A stretch of DNA of 64,000 nt from Spisula solida (taxonomy: Eukaryota > Mollusca > Bivalvia > Venerida > Mactridae). A model generated the notes under the pieces. It saw only the letters and a program-made list of their open reading frames with translations, ran no database searches and was not told where the DNA came from. The stretch's first letter is position 1. Each line of letters begins with the position of its first letter. Positions 26,898 through 39,500 of this stretch are shown piece by piece. The stretch is taken from positions 8,006,453 to 8,070,452 of the forward strand of contig OX365946.1 of the NCBI GenBank assembly GCA_947247005.1, in the 5' to 3' direction. The position numbers and the translations under genes are program-made.

Positions 26898-27641
26898 TAC
26901 ACTCGGCAAAACCTATAAGTACACACTTGTTTATTTGCCCATAGCTCGGTCAATGCGTGCATGATCGTGCTGAAAATTTCCACATATGTAGATTGGATAT
27001 GTAGAGTTACAATACAATCGATGTTTTTAACATCTGATTTAAATTGTTACAAACAAAATAAACTAATGATGACAACACCAGAATCTAAAAAAACACAATA
27101 ATGTCGTGTGTTCATCAGGCGATTGTCAGGTTGCTAATGCACATATGGCCCCGCTGCGCTGATACAGTACAGTTTCAAGTCTATGATTCTATCACAGACA
27201 CAGTAATAAAGAAAACAATGATAGGAACAAGCACAATTTAGGTTTAAAAATATCAACTTCTGATACAAAATGCAATTTGGAACATGGTTAACTCCCCTTG
27301 ACCATAACAATAAAAAATATATTTAAAAGTAAAAAAACACCATGTTGTTGTTTGAAAAATCGAATTATTTTGTGTTTTTTTAATTTGACAATAAATCTAA
27401 AATTCAAATTTACCTTACATCAAAAAATTTTGCAAACACGTGTCAATTTCACGGCCATTTCACGGTTTTTGACCTTTCATGGTCCAATGAATCGCTGTAT
27501 TTAATTTTGAAGAAAAAACTTTTTTTATACAGTCCTTTGATAGTCAATACCATGTACACACAATTTCATGCAAAAATAATAAAAAATAAAAAAGTTATAA
27601 CGATAAAACGACGTGTGTACTTATAAGTTTTGCCGAATGTA
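26898..27641. mobile_element. 744-bp non-autonomous DNA transposon with 29-bp terminal inverted repeats
   Basis: The left end begins tacactcggcaaaacctata and the right end is its complement with two mismatches over 29 bp. TA dinucleotides flank or form the ends. The interior aligns with 2688-3361. A 68-codon open frame inside (27298-27504) is not shared as protein with the other copy, so the element looks non-autonomous. The superfamily is inferred from TA ends only. Confidence 0.82.
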
Positions 27642-27999
27642 GTAGTGATGAACAGCAATATGTTTATAATGTATTAGAACAACTTTGTATACAATGGAAC
27701 TAGTATTTTCACCGTTTCTGTAATTCAATTTTATTTAATTACTGCGTCTGTTTAATTTCAACTGTTACAAAACAACATTCACATAAATATCTCCAAAATC
27801 TTTGATTTGCAGTTCTTAATGAAAATCTTAACACAAACAATTATACGAAATGTTCAGTTATGTACAATTTAGTACCTTAACATCTAAATTAATTAACGAG
27901 TTTAGGGATAATTATATAACTTGTTTACTCTGTAATGTTAGAATTGCAATTATATTAATTGTATGAAGCAGTTTTTAGGTTGTTAATTAATTTTATGGA

Positions 28000-30900
28000 C
28001 TCGTTTAATCTTTAATGGTGCGACACAAAGCGTCGATTGAACGCAAGTTCAAAAAGGGTCATACAATTATGTATACATAATACTAGCATCTAGAATTGGC
28101 GCTCAGCCTTATTTGGTGTAAATGGTTACGGCAGGAGCATTTGAACTTTGTCCAGAAGATACAATGAAACAAATTACTAACGTATACAAAGTCCTCCCTT
28201 TGAAAATTATGAATACTCGGAATTGATTGATAATCAAAGTTTGATCAATAGTATTGTTGACGGTTTCGGTTGGCCTAACATCAGACACAGTACCATTTTC
28301 TAGTAATTTATCTTGATGGCAGTCTCAAAAGGCACGCAAATGACATTTTAACAACTTTTGTGGTTGGCCATACAATCTTGTATGACAGGGCGCAGATTGT
28401 TAATACATTAGAAGGTAAATGCAAGTATGGTAAGTGCGTAAAGTAACTTATATACGTTGCACAACTTGCATAGGTCAAAGCACAATACTCAAGGGGCGAT
28501 CATTTGCCATAATATGCAATATTCCTGGATTTGTTTTATGGACGTTTAGAATACTCAAGGGAAATCCATTGTATCTGTTTCTAACTTAGCAGGAATGAGA
28601 ACATCGATCATTTAATAGAGATACGGCATTAGAATATTTGGATAGTGGTATTCACAAGTGTAAACATTTAAAAACATCATCTCTGGCACTTGCCACACAA
28701 GATGTAGACATGTTTTGTATAGTGAAAACATCGATAAACGTACACTCGTATCAGTAATCTTCTAAGCAAGGAGACTATTGAAAATCTGTTTATATGAAAT
28801 GGCTGTTTATACATACAATTTCATCATGGCAAAGTACCATTACCTTAATGTTAAATTAAAAAAGGGACATCTATCCTTGTAAATTATTTTTTCAGCTAAA
28901 CATATTGAATGTTGCCACGCACCTTTAGAACAACAAATACACACGTTTAAAGTCAAACGTTATAGTGCATGAGTCGCAACACATCCGTTTCTTACATACT
29001 GGTATACAATATGATTTACTAATCAACATGCATCATACTTTCTTTAGAGTAAGTACACTGTTCAAATGTATTATATAAATGTAGCATTTTCATTGTTCAG
29101 TGTGACGTAGAATCCAATATGCAGGCAGTTCATATAACTACTTAAGTGATTATAAGTATGTTAACCTTTTACAAATTAGCAACACTATGTAATATGCCAC
29201 GCCTTCAATGGTAAGATACGTGCATGGTCATCAACACACCAACATCATAATTCTATCACAAATCCGTCGTGCATGTCTTAATCAGTAAATCTTGATAGAA
29301 GGTCATCGTCGTCTATGTGATAACGATCAACATGTGTAACCGACAGACAAATAATAGCTAAATGCAGGATATTATTACTACTAATTAATAGCATAGTTCG
29401 TCAATTATGGGAGTTTCCTTTGTAGCTAAGTTTAGCTCAGTTAATGAGAGCATGGGTTTAAAAATGATAAAAATAGCCCATAATGGTCATATGCGGATAA
29501 CATCTGTTTTAATAGCATTGCAACAGCTCATCCGTTACCAGAAATAGCCGATGTTTCACGGTAAACTAGACTGGTACCACTTGTTATATCATTTTTCCGA
29601 CACCGTCTCAAATATTTTATAGTAGGATCATGGAAGCAGTCTACGGTAACAAATATACCGTGAATGGAATGCGATTTAGGCCACATTTCTGACCTACCTG
29701 ACCAGGGGTCCATTGCATAACCAATCTATTTCTTGACAAGCGGTGCGCGGAAAAGTAATTACACAGAATACCAATGTACATTCACTGTGACAAAAAGGTT
29801 TTCAATAAATTGGTTAGGTAAGATTTACCGGTGGCACTACAATTCACTCTGTGGTTGATCATTCAAATGTCTGGCCCCAAAATCTATAAAACACTGTGAT
29901 TACCTAATCTACTGAACAAATGTGAACGTTTGGTGTTCACTGGTAAGTTATTAGGAACTATATTGACTTAAACAGCTACTGATCGTCGTCAGATCCTCAT
30001 GTGAAGCGTTTATTGAGGAGAACATTTTAATCAGATTGCTTCGAATCGTAAAATGAAATTATACAATGGACATACTGAATGCAAATTGTATTTCAGGAAA
30101 TCAGAATTCTAGCAATTGAAAATATTCCAATGAGTATGTCTGTTTATTTCCACACGTATAGCATCCAATGTCAATTTCTCTGTCATTTGCTATAAAAAGT
30201 AAATGATGCAATTTTACTACCTATTACACTTTGTTACACTTAATTGAACAGCATTGGTATAATGTCAAGAGACTTATACATGGGAATAACAGTACATTAT
30301 TTCCAATATCAAACTTCATATTGTGTGTAGTCCCACAAATGGACGGAATAAGACTTCAATAAGAAATATCACTGAATGTGATGAATAACCCCAGATACAA
30401 TATGTACTGGACACAGTAATGCAAACACCAGAATTACAAATTAAGATGACTCAAACAACTCAATCAGAGTTTGGTACTAACGTGTCCTGGAAAGGCAATC
30501 ATTAGTTGTGAATAGAACATTTTAACAGGGAAGTATACAGTCAAGTAATAACCTTCTAACAATGACATAAATAAATGCTTGACGTACCCCAAAAGTTGAG
30601 GCGGTGTTAATCGTTTTCCATTAATTGTTTGAAAGAACTTTGCCATACTAACTGCCAGTGTGCCCTTTGAAGAGATATGCAAGATTGCATTGTCTTTATT
30701 CTGTTACAATGGTCATGAGAATGTTGTGCTCATTTCTTTAAGTTACATATATACTTTGCCTATCTGAACTGTTTCTATCTAAATTTGTTTAATCCCTTTT
30801 TGTGATCATATTCGAAATTTTGCAACTAATACGTCGCATTATTACGTGATCAGATTTAAATGAACTAAACAAATGTAATTATGGGACATAGGGCGATAGT

Positions 30901-33300
30901 TTCACAGGTTGTTATAACGATTATTTTAGCAAAGGGGATCACACGAAATATTTGAAAAATGAAAAATTTAATTAAGTAATGTTTCTGTTGTCATTAAAAC
31001 CTCACAATGAGTCTTTTCAAAAGCAAATTGAATGTTTTGCAAAATAATCGCTTCGGTTCTCAGTATAATATAAAGAATACATTCATACATGTACACGAAT
31101 CTAATAAAACGATGTTGCCTTTGTTACATCTAATAATTTTGGAATCTAATGAGGAAAAAAGGCGTAGACAAGAAGTACAGAAAGCGTGGGCAATTATTGT
31201 AGAATAATCCGTGTATACGGCAACATACACTTCCTGCTATAAGTATTCACTAAGTACTTACATTCAAGGAAGGATTTACTTTTAGTAACCTACAAGAAGA
31301 CCGCATTGATTAATCTGTATCTCTTACACATAAATTCCAAGCAAACATTATATTGTCATACACAGTGTGTTAGAAGGTGATGATTAAGACGACAATCATT
31401 TATTACGTGACCGATAGTGGTTTTTCTTTCCGGCTTAAATAAAACACTTTTGTATTCATAAACCTAGAAATGTTATGTCCTCACATGTAGGAAATAGGAA
31501 ATCTAAATATGCGAGTTTCAACTTAAAAACCGATATGCATGAAAAACACACAAACATGTTAGTTCCCTAATTTAAATTATGAATATGAAAAATGTGTCAA
31601 TAAAACTAATACGCTAGTAGTCAATGGACCTGGAAAATGATAACTACATGTTTAATTCAACATGCACCTATGACAAATAATGAACTAACGAATGATAACT
31701 TAACATAACGTACAAGGAATGTCATTGAAAACGTTGACCATTCACAAAAACATATTACAATTATCAACTGTAACCACTGTGTTTGTTTGTAAGCCAGGAA
31801 GTATGTAGTCAAAAGCCTTTTCAAAATATAATCATTGGAGAATATTCACTGATATAGACGGATATGTTTGTCCATTGTCCAGATGTCACTGCGGAAGCGT
31901 ATTGTTTAATGATGTAATATTCAACGCACAACTGTGCACAGTTTTCGCTGTTTTTTCGTATGACGTTTGGTATCATATTCAGGACGTCTATAAAATTTGG
32001 ACTGTTGCATATTACATGGTAATTGGTAGTCCCAGTGGATTACAGCTTTTTGATTTGAAAATGTATTTCAGCCATTATGTCACGCGCTAAGAGTAGCTCA
32101 TTACTCGGATTTATCATGAGTGTTTTATCCTGTGTTTACGTTTTCACGCTTAGTCCAGCAGTTATTTACCAGTGATGTATCTGTCAGTTCTCATTTCTTC
32201 TCCGAGTTGCTTAGAGTTAATGTACGTGTCACCGGTCAAAACCAAGATTAGCCACGTGTGCTGCTGCTGCTTTACTTATTACCCATCTCATGTGACTAGA
32301 AACTAAGAGTCACACTATCAATGCAATTCTTGTCGTGCTTTTATGCTATAATGAGAATCGGAAACCAACAAAGACGTGTTAAGGCTTGATAGACAGCTTG
32401 TAATGGCACTGGCGAAGCTTCTAATTAATGATATAGTGTGACATGAACAGCTTCAATAACAATCGCTGAATGGTACTTATATATTTTACTGATTCGTATT
32501 GACTGGTTAATTAAAACATGCAGCGGTCTCGAATAGAATGCTTCTTCTTCTTTGATTGTCGATGTTAGGCCACGTTAACGCACCATTCTTGCATCCATAC
32601 AATTAGCAGATACGTTACTTGTGTTAGCATAAGTCTTAAGGGCAACCTTTCAACATCAGTGGAATATCGAGGCGGGAAGCGCACTCATTAGTCCGAATGT
32701 CACAGAAGAACGTTACTATTGTCCGGGTAAATTAGCAGTATTTAATCCACTGACTTAGCTTCCGGAACTTGTCATGACAGAACGACGCAAAATACTGACA
32801 CTTTAAGAACGTACAGTGAACATTGGATGTACGAGTATTGGTGATTATTATCCTTTTGACATTGACCAAATACAACTCGAATGATACCAAGGCGGAATTA
32901 TTTCGAAGTTGTATAAAAGGTTCCGGTATATTTCAAGTAAAGGTCATAACAGTATTTGTAATCATTTAAACTGTCGATTGACTCAGATATATACTAATAA
33001 AACAGAACATTTTAAAATATCGGCACTTCAATGTTCCTTATATCACATTGCAAGCAATCTTACATTCGTCTCATGTATAGTACCGGAGACGTAAACTAAC
33101 ACATTAGTTATAAGTATTCTACATTTAGTTACTTACATGTATTTATTATGTGCAGACATGCAAATATCGTAATCCCAATAAACTGCGAACGTCTGCGTAA
33201 ACTTGTAGGATTTAAAATGGAGAAAATGTGTGTTCTGTTTTTCTCAATTCCAAACACGCAAATCAATGCAATAAGGCATTTTCCTTAAATTTGTAAAATC
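28000..33300. other. Long stretch with no recognised gene or repeat
   Basis: AT-rich, with only short open frames (up to 72 codons) that lack family resemblance. A tRNA-like D-arm word (gtttagctcagttaatgaga) occurs at about 29426 without a matching B box. The missing first synaptotagmin exon could lie here, but I could not place it. Confidence 0.4.
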
Positions 33301-33318
33301 CCGTTTCTCTGATCGCAA

Positions 33319-33392
33319 TGGCTAAAACTGCCGTAATTGTTGTACTGGCAACAATCAGCATGCAGTTTGTGGACCGTTTTGTCGCCTTATAA
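33319..33392 (+). other. Short signal-peptide-like ORF just upstream of the Cys-rich exon (candidate start, unproven)
   Basis: An ATG with purine at -3 and G at +4 (gcaATGG) opens a 24-codon frame, MAKTAVIVVLATISMQ followed by FVDRFVAL, that looks like a secretory signal peptide and ends at 33390-33392. The downstream Cys-rich frame is shifted by 2. Joining them would need removal of a GT-AG segment 33370-33416 of only 47 nt with a weak donor (ttt/gtggac). That is very short for a mollusc intron. It may be chance; the true first exon may lie elsewhere. Confidence 0.2.
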
Positions 33393-33416
33393 TGCGTCAC
33401 AGTGAGGTTTTTCCAG

Positions 33417-33591
33417 CTGTATTTTCGTGATAATTGTTCTAAATTCGGATGTTTTAGCAAATGTGATCACAAAAAGGGATACATTGATAAAGACATGTGC
33501 AGGTGGGCATACTTCTACATGATGCCAACAGAATGTGACTTGCAGGCCAATGATGTTTCTTGCAACAAAGAATGCTGGGACATGAGAGCAG
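33417..33591 (+). CDS. Cysteine-rich N-terminal exon (58 codons plus 1 nt), probable lumenal part of the synaptotagmin
   Basis: The exon follows a pyrimidine-rich acceptor (gtttttccag) in phase 0 and ends at a good donor (gagagcag/gtatat) in phase 1. The next exon starts with the two bases needed to finish a Glu codon, so the join is in frame. It encodes seven cysteines at residues 7, 12, 16, 28, 40, 49 and 53. The end pairs are CFSKC and CNKEC, a twin CX3C layout that could form a disulfide-linked helical hairpin. Vertebrate SYT3/5/6/10 have a few N-terminal cysteines used for dimerisation, but this segment is richer than I recall for them. An in-frame stop (33390-33392) lies just upstream with no ATG between it and the acceptor, so an earlier exon must supply the start. 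It could instead belong to a separate secreted Cys-rich peptide gene. Exon status is an inference from splice sites, phase and amino-acid character. Confidence 0.6.
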
Positions 33592-36500
33592 GTATATGGT
33601 ATTAGCGTACGATTCAAGAAGAAAGCCAATGATGGAATGCTTTAAAAAAACATGACAAGTGACTGGTGAGCTTAACAATGGCGGACGATTCCACTTACGT
33701 TTTACTAATTGATACAGCTATAAACATAGAATGGTTTTGATACTTAGTTCAACATCAAATGACCTTCATCGTTTGTATACCAATCCATACCGTACGTCTA
33801 GCAATGCGAAGTTCGAGAGTATTATACCATTTGGCTAGACTGAAACAATGCCAAAGTTTTGCATCATTAATGAACCACTATTTGGGTCAGTTTTATATAT
33901 GTATGTATCGGCTACGCTGCATTATTTCGTTTGAATCATTTACAGACGATGCTGCAATAGAGTTATACGAATATTTTGTATCACACTACGCTATTGTTGT
34001 TTTCATGCAAAAGGTTTGTCATATGCAATTACATGTACCGCCCAGCCAGAACGATTTAATTTCTTGGTAGCTTTTACGCAGATACCGCTTTCCAAAGTCA
34101 TTTTTTGTGTTTAGCTCATGACCCCGTGGGAGTATATCACGCCCTGTCAATTTGAAACGGTTCGTCAGTTTTATAATTGACTCGAAGTGAAAGCTATAAC
34201 CGTGACTTACTCAGTGTGTTATCAGATATTTTGAAACAATTATTGTGATCATTAGATTTAAATGACTGTGTTACTGTCTTTGGATATTGATACTCTTTCA
34301 ATTCAATCATTCCACATTGCTGTGGAAGAAATGTATGTATCTACGATATATAGCCTATTACAAATACAAACGGTATTGTTATGATAAAAGATAAAACCAA
34401 TTATCAAAGTCAACATTAATTTCCATTACCAAATAATTATATGAAATCATAACATGGTATTGGAACTGCACATTCTTTGAACTGTAAGACTCGTGATGTT
34501 TAATTGATGTATAAACATAATAGCTCACATGTATGCCGTCTACTAGTTATGATCGTTCTTTCAGATTTGACACCGTTCTCAACAAACGGAATTAGATACT
34601 TTGTTATATATTTTAGTTTAAAACCACAACCGCAATCACTAATAGTAGCTCTATTATAGGACTTTGTCTTCCAGAATATTCCCTTAAGGTACACCGAGCG
34701 GCTTTGAAAACGCAACACTAATTAAAATCTAAATACACTTTTTATCTATTGGTATTTTTCATCGGAATTTTGTGTGCGTTTTATTGGCTACCTATGGATT
34801 GTAACTCGATACCCTTTCCATCTAAATTCACTACATTAGTGCATTGAACCATGATACGGAAAAACACGAAATATGCACGAGTAGTTGGTGGATCGATGGT
34901 AGTTATTTCCATGTACGGTCGATTGGAATAGTCAATCCATCGACAAATTCAAAAACACAAATAAGACGGTTTACCATAATTCCGCTACATATTGGGCTGT
35001 AAGTTTTAGAAACGCTTTATAGCAATGTTTCAAGTTGACAGAAACATATGACTAATTGTACAGTAAAGAGAGATTAATTCTGGATAGAGATTGAGTGAAA
35101 AAACTTTTCAACTTTTTTGAATCTAAAGTGAGCTTTACATTGATCTTTAATTTGCTTTATTTCTGTCTCCATGCTAAGAATGGGCGCTTGTTCCCAAACT
35201 TTATCAGCCAAAACAATCTAAAAAACCCAGAAGGACGCTCGGCATCAACTATCTTTTGTATATTAATTTATTGTTTTATTATGGTCTCATCAGATCTTAT
35301 AAAACAAATTTGGTTCATGCTCCATATGATAACTACAAACGTTGATAATTTCAGCAAAATTAAACGCGTTTTGGCCGGGATATGGGTAAATACACACATG
35401 CATACATATAAGCTATACAAGTCAAAATGTTGCGTTTTCAAAGTCACTCAGTGTATGCTACTCTATGCAGTCACGCTTAAATTTAATTTTATACTGCCAA
35501 ACGATGTAATCAAAACGTCCGTGCATTATTATACCAAATGTATACGTTACGCTATCGACACTCAAGAGAAATCATACTCCGAGAATATTTGTCAAGACGT
35601 ATATTATTTGCATATAATAATATCAGTTTAGACGTATCGTGTTGACTGTTTTCTTTTATAAACCGATGTTGTATTCATATATAGCTGTTGCTGCCTGTTG
35701 TACTTGACTCAATTTGTCTGGCCTGGTGTCTAAAATCAAGTAACATAAGTACGACATTACTCACAACACAAATTGCCTTTGGATCGATGATGTTGGTTTT
35801 TGATATTTACAGGATGCAATCTTCAAGGATACAGTTTTGTCAAATCGAATGTAGTGGACTGTATATCGTATGTTTATTAATATAATGAAACGGAATGCTT
35901 AGGAATCCCCTCGAGGTCCAACAGACGAAGCTATCAAGTATTACTAAATATTTATGTTAGATTGAATATTTTTTTGCCAACAATTTTATTCGCGATAGTT
36001 GATGTTTACGTTAACAAATATTCCCTATATCTCGCCGGTGAAAACTCACGTCCTGTATATCAACAACAATGATTATATCATCATTGCACCATCGACTGGA
36101 CGCTATCTTTAAGTGTAGAATGAAGAAGTTAATGCATTAAAAGTGATTATGCACGAGGACGAACAAAACTGGACATCGGATATGCATTTAATTAAACAAA
36201 GGCTTGTGTTATCCAGGGCGCACATTTAGCGTCTGTCGTCTAAATCAATTGGTTAGTGGGCGAGCGCTTTATGAACTTATGCATAGCATTTGGTTCCAAA
36301 CGGAGGATGTGCAGCAAGTTCGTTTTAAAGGCTTGCAGTGACATTCAGAATGGGTTTCATTTGCTAGATATTGGCTCTCCAAATTGACCATTGACGTTTG
36401 GCGAATGTAATGTGTCTTCGTGTATCTTCATACATCTTCATATGACTTCTTTCAAAGTATATTTGGGAATAAGTGTATTACGTTCAGATAGTTTGTTATT

Positions 36501-39500
36501 GTTTGTTAATACATGTTACATTTCTTAAAGTGTAACTGTACCTCTCTTTCCTGTAGCATTATGAAGATTGAGTAAATTAACGTATCTATTTCTCTATTGA
36601 TGTGTTAAAAAATATAAGAGTTTGACCGGTTATAAATGTTGCTAAGTGTATTTTCATTTAACTAGTGGTATTTTTTGCATTGCAACTTTGGAAACCGAAC
36701 TTCAACGGAGCAATGGTGTCGATTAGACCATAACTGTTCATTCTAAATTGTATTATTTCAAATTACTGATGTATTGTTTACAGTTTCAACAATACCACAG
36801 AGGATTATATACAGTCTGATCCGTTTAAAACTACTTTGAATACTAATGGGATTCAAGTAAGAATAGCTGACAATGGAAATCGTTTGTAAATTAATTTACA
36901 AATACTTACTGTGAGGTTAACGGTTGTGACATAGTTTCTGACGACACATTATTGTGACATAGTATCTGACGACACATTATATACGTTTGATCGAGTTTAT
37001 TAAAGGTGTACATAATGGTTTTCGAGAAGTCGCTCAGAAATTGCCGAAAAAATATGATGATGCAAAAGTGTATTTAAATGGAGGATCGAAATACTGTTTA
37101 GATAAATCAATATTAACAGCTATCACTTCAGGATATGCAATTGTATTATGGAATCAGCCAAACACTTATTGTCGTGAGCATAAACATCTAAAGGGTTTGT
37201 ACCGGAAGTGACTTTCACATTACGTTGGTTGCATGTGCACCGCTTTCTTTTCCTAAAATACAAATGAGGAAGTCAGTATTTCATTTGTTTAAAAGACTTA
37301 GAATCTTGCTTGCTACTGGATATAGTGAGGCATTAGTTGTGAATGATATATATCGGTTCTACTTAAACTTTGATAAGTATCAACCGAAAATGTCCTGTCC
37401 TTCTGACTCTAGCTAGTATTTCTGACGTAGAAACATGAACACATATCAAAGTAATATCTAATCTGCAGCTAAACTCCGAATATCCATGCGATGCATTTGG
37501 CATACACTGACACAACGTTGTCGTTTCAGCTAAATATACTAAACTATGTAACACATCCTGTTTACACAGATCCGTTCAGGTAGCTTATATATTGGATTGT
37601 GGTAAGGCTTATCAGCATTGCGGCATCACGTTTTGAAACAATCTGTATATATTAACGATCTTTTACATATAACATGTTACTTAAAGTTCCACTATTTCAT
37701 CAAATTTCAAAATATCCGCATGAAAAATGTGTTGACCCTTTTCAAGGTTTGAATAGTATTAGTATTAACTTCACCGACACCCGAATGAGAGACATTTATG
37801 TGTATGTTGGAACCATATGGTGTGTTTCATAAAATGTCAATCTCTCTGATTTACGTTGCCGTAGTAGCCATATATACCAAGCCGATGACAGGCATTAAGA
37901 TATATAACATTTGAACACAGATGGGTCTCGCTATTGTGGTCAAGCTTGTTACATAGAAAAAGATGTGGCTGTATCCATTTTTGACAAATATTGCTGCACG
38001 TTCATGCGCCTACACTAGTTCACAAAAAGTATACATAACTCATGACTTATTGGATGCACATAAATTAATTTTAATTGAGAAAATTGTTTAACTATCAAAT
38101 AAATAAGTATATAGTATGCAGGTTGACTGGCTAAATGTATTAATTTTACAGGAGGGTTAGCGTGGTTTATATATAACGTCTCTGTAGAACTATATGTATG
38201 AATAATATATGTAAACTATATTATAATTATAATAAATGCCATGAAAGCAAAAAAAAAATAATGTTAAATCAATGTATTCTACATGAACAATAATTTAAGC
38301 ATACAACATAGCATTTTAAAAACTATCATAAAAGGTAGAATGTGACTGCTGTGGAATGACGGTTTACCAGAAAACATGACATAATATTAACTTATTATCA
38401 ATAAACTAATTTATAATTTACCATAATGCTTCAAAAGTTGCTTAAGATCAAATAGGCACGTTGTGGAGTGGTAAATCGTCTTATTTGGTGGTTTGTTATT
38501 CAAATTTGTCGATTGATTGACTATTCGACCTTGCACAAAAAAAATAATTGCATCATCCAATCAATTCCTCTCACATTTTTCGTTTTATCCGTTTCATCGT
38601 TCAATGCACCAATGTAGCGAATTTAGATAAAAAAAAGCATTGAATTACAATCCATGGGTAGCCAAAAGCACGCACACACAATTTCGTTGGGAAATATTAA
38701 TACATAATAAAATATTGATTTCATTAGTGTTGCGTTTTCAAAGCCGCTTAGTGTAGTTGATACGTTAGAAGCTCGGTGATCAGTTTACATGTGTGTACGT
38801 AACAACAGCTCACGGCTGTTTAAATGTCATCTTCGAATGATTGATATATTTCTCTATATAACGTTCATTATGGCTCACAGAAAAGTCATGGCGATATTTT
38901 CCCCTGAACTACAATGATTCTGTAATAAATCCATTGGGTAATGGCAAAAGGTAAATGTCGGTGATTAAACCAACATCAATCACAGTCAGTTACAATGTCT
39001 CGCACTTAAGACGTATATAGATGTCGGAACTGTTTGTTTTAAATATAAAAATGAAATGTGTTTGTAATTTATTTCACGAGGCTTCTGATCGGTTTTCATT
39101 AAAAAAAACTATACATTATATTAATGATATTATTTACATTCATTTTCATTCGAACCTGATGAATAATAGTATTTATAAATTTCAATTGTGGAGTGTAATA
39201 GGCGAGTATGAGAGATCAGTAGTAAGGGAATCTGGTAAAAAATAACACATGTGAACTTCCAAGACAAATTACAAGTCAAGATACCTGTTGCTACCTTGCT
39301 TGATGTTCAGTAATCAAAATTGAAAATATTGTGTTGTTGTTTTATACTCATGTGGTGACGTCACCGCCAAGTATGTGTCGAATGTGATTGATATATTTTG
39401 TAGATCCCGCGTGCCATTGATAATAACTGTTATTGCTATTACTGAATAATATATAACTAGTTATGACCATATAATGAACCGTATACTGTCTGATAATAAC

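Noticed and set aside
29424..29470. tRNA-like word gtttagctcagttaatgagagc
   Set aside because: D-arm pairing is possible but the T-arm and acceptor stem are missing.
29528..29713. 61-codon minus-strand frame starting MDPWSG with an internal caggtaggt donor-like site
   Set aside because: A donor-like site alone is weak evidence; no partner exon or homology was seen.
33263..33678. Overlapping minus-strand frames across the Cys-rich exon
   Set aside because: They are antisense shadows of the plus-strand exon, which has splice sites and a phase match.
33759..34070. 103-codon plus-strand frame just after the Cys-rich exon
   Set aside because: In intron 1, no splice sites in phase with neighbours and no recognised motif.
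35095..35631. 178-codon plus-strand open frame, the longest outside the synaptotagmin
   Set aside because: It starts with GTG, has no recognised motif, is dominated by AT-rich codons, and crosses the right inverted repeat of a transposon (35429-35455) into flanking DNA, so it cannot be one coherent protein.
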